From Azospirillum sp. TSH100 (GTDB taxonomy: Bacteria; Pseudomonadota; Alphaproteobacteria; Azospirillales; Azospirillaceae): a stretch of 64,000 nucleotides of DNA. A model generated the notes under the pieces. The model was not told where the DNA came from and ran no database searches. It worked only from the letters and a program-made list of their open reading frames with translations. Both the position numbers and the translations under genes were made by a program. The first letter of the stretch is position 1; every line of letters begins with the position of its first letter. Of the stretch, positions 63,257 through 64,000 are shown piece after piece. The stretch covers positions 144,501 through 208,500 of the forward strand of contig NZ_CP039635.1 of assembly GCF_004923295.1 (NCBI RefSeq), given 5' to 3'.

Positions 63257-64000
63257 ATGGACCGCGTGGCGACGATCCGCGATGTCGCGGCGCGGGCGGG
63301 GGTGTCAATCGCCACCGTGTCGCGCGTGCTGAACGGCAGCGGCAACGCCACGCCGGAAACCACGGAAAAGGTCCGCGCCGCCGCAACCGATCTGTCCTTC
63401 CGACCCAGCACCATCGGGCGCAACCTGAAGGCGGCGCGCACGCGCACCGTCGGCGTGCTGGTGCCGTCGCTGACCAATCCTGTCTTTGCCGAAAGCGTCG
63501 CCGGCATCCAGGAGGCGGCGGACGAGGCCGGCTACAGCGTGCTGATCGCCTCTACCGACTATGATCCAGCGAGGGAATCGCGCGCCATCGAAGGGCTGCT
63601 GTCCAACCGGGTCGAAGGGCTGGTGCTGACCGTCGCCGATGCCGACCGCAGCGGGTCGCTCGACACACTGGACGAGGTACGGCTGCCCTATGTGCTGGCC
63701 TACAACCAGCCGGAACGGGCGCCGCGCGCCCATGTGTCGGTCGACAATGTCGCGGCCTCCCGCGCGGTGGTGGAGCGGATGACGGCACTCGGCCATCGGC
63801 GCATCGGCATGATCGCCGGGCGCTTCCGGCAGTCCGACCGCTCGCGCCGGCGCCATGCCGGCTGGCTGGCGGCACTGGACGATGCCGGCCTGCCGTCCGG
63901 GCCGGTGGTGGAGGTCGATTTCAACGAGTTGCGGCTGGCCCACCGGCTGGCGCCGCATCTGGAGGGGGCGGAGCGGCCGACCGCCTTCTTCGCTTCCAAC
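63257..64000 (+). CDS. LacI-family regulator, 3' end outside window
   Basis: At least 248 residues, running off the right edge. HTH: TIRDVAARAGVSIATVSRVL, hinge LSFRPSTIGRNLKAARTRTVG, then the effector domain (VLVPSLTNPVFAESVAGIQ, ALGHRRIGMIAGRF). ATG 63257 is preceded by CGGAGAG; an in-frame ATG at 63239 is an alternative. The regulated genes are presumably to the right. Palindromes at 63106-63140 fit a site it could bind. Confidence 0.9.
   Translation, partial: MDRVATIRDVAARAGVSIATVSRVLNGSGNATPETTEKVRAAATDLSFRPSTIGRNLKAARTRTVGVLVPSLTNPVFAESVAGIQEAADEAGYSVLIASTDYDPARESRAIEGLLSNRVEGLVLTVADADRSGSLDTLDEVRLPYVLAYNQPERAPRAHVSVDNVAASRAVVERMTALGHRRIGMIAGRFRQSDRSRRRHAGWLAALDDAGLPSGPVVEVDFNELRLAHRLAPHLEGAERPTAFFASN

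Overview
The window looks like a chromosomal or chromid segment of a high-GC, motile alphaproteobacterium of the Azospirillum / Rhodospirillales type. The evidence is an FlbD-type flagellar activator in a fliF-fliH-fliN-motA-flbD-flhA-flhF-flhG gene order, a Wsp-like alternative chemosensory operon, many hybrid sensor kinases and cyclic-di-GMP enzymes, and an ExoD family protein. Genus assignment is inference from gene content. No rRNA, insertion sequence, prophage or CRISPR array was seen. One tRNA, tRNA-Arg(CCG), is present.

Layout. (1) 1-6229, minus strand: a chemosensory operon cheW-cheR(TPR)-cheW-mcp-cheA with stop/start overlaps. cheA runs off the left edge. (2) 6418-19396: mixed genes, including a MaoC hydratase, an FkbM methyltransferase, a two-component pair whose kinase is fused to an NCS1-type permease and a cysteine-rich module, DUF1636 and small proteins, a CorC-like protein, ExoD, a lone receiver, a LOV-like hybrid kinase lacking the photoactive cysteine, an HD hydrolase and an XRE regulator. 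(3) 19911-31955: a flagellar operon behind a sigma-54-like promoter. It ends in a FliK-like protein and a small protein that resembles a catalytically dead QueF. (4) 31962-36622: a divergent redox locus. Cytochrome b561, SHP/DUF1924 monoheme and diheme cytochrome c genes lie to the left. A PepSY protein, an OmpR-type regulator and its kinase lie to the right, with paired TTCA direct repeats between. (5) 36679-46469: a DUF318 permease with a thioredoxin-like partner, an EF-hand protein, an unlisted 26-residue membrane peptide, galM, pyruvate kinase, and two c-di-GMP proteins (MHYT-HD-GYP and PAS-GGDEF-EAL). (6) 46517-47680: a lower-GC gene with three DUF5648-like repeats. (7) 48183-62495: organophosphonate metabolism. 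It holds a LacI-regulated ABC importer with an MBL-fold hydrolase, then phnW-phnX-pbfA, a divergent LysR regulator, and a dedicated 2-aminoethylphosphonate ABC importer. (8) 62887-64000: tRNA-Arg and the start of another LacI regulator with two operator-like palindromes.

How the genes work together. The left half is mostly signalling and motility. The right half combines a phosphonate supply-and-degradation unit: 2-aminoethylphosphonate is imported, transaminated by PhnW and hydrolysed by PhnX, and PbfA feeds hydroxylated substrate into the same intermediate. The most unusual items are the permease-kinase fusion, the cysteine-less LOV kinase, the QueF-like flagellar-operon protein, the SHP/DHC redox locus with its putative operator boxes, and the side-by-side pair of ABC importers around the phosphonate genes.
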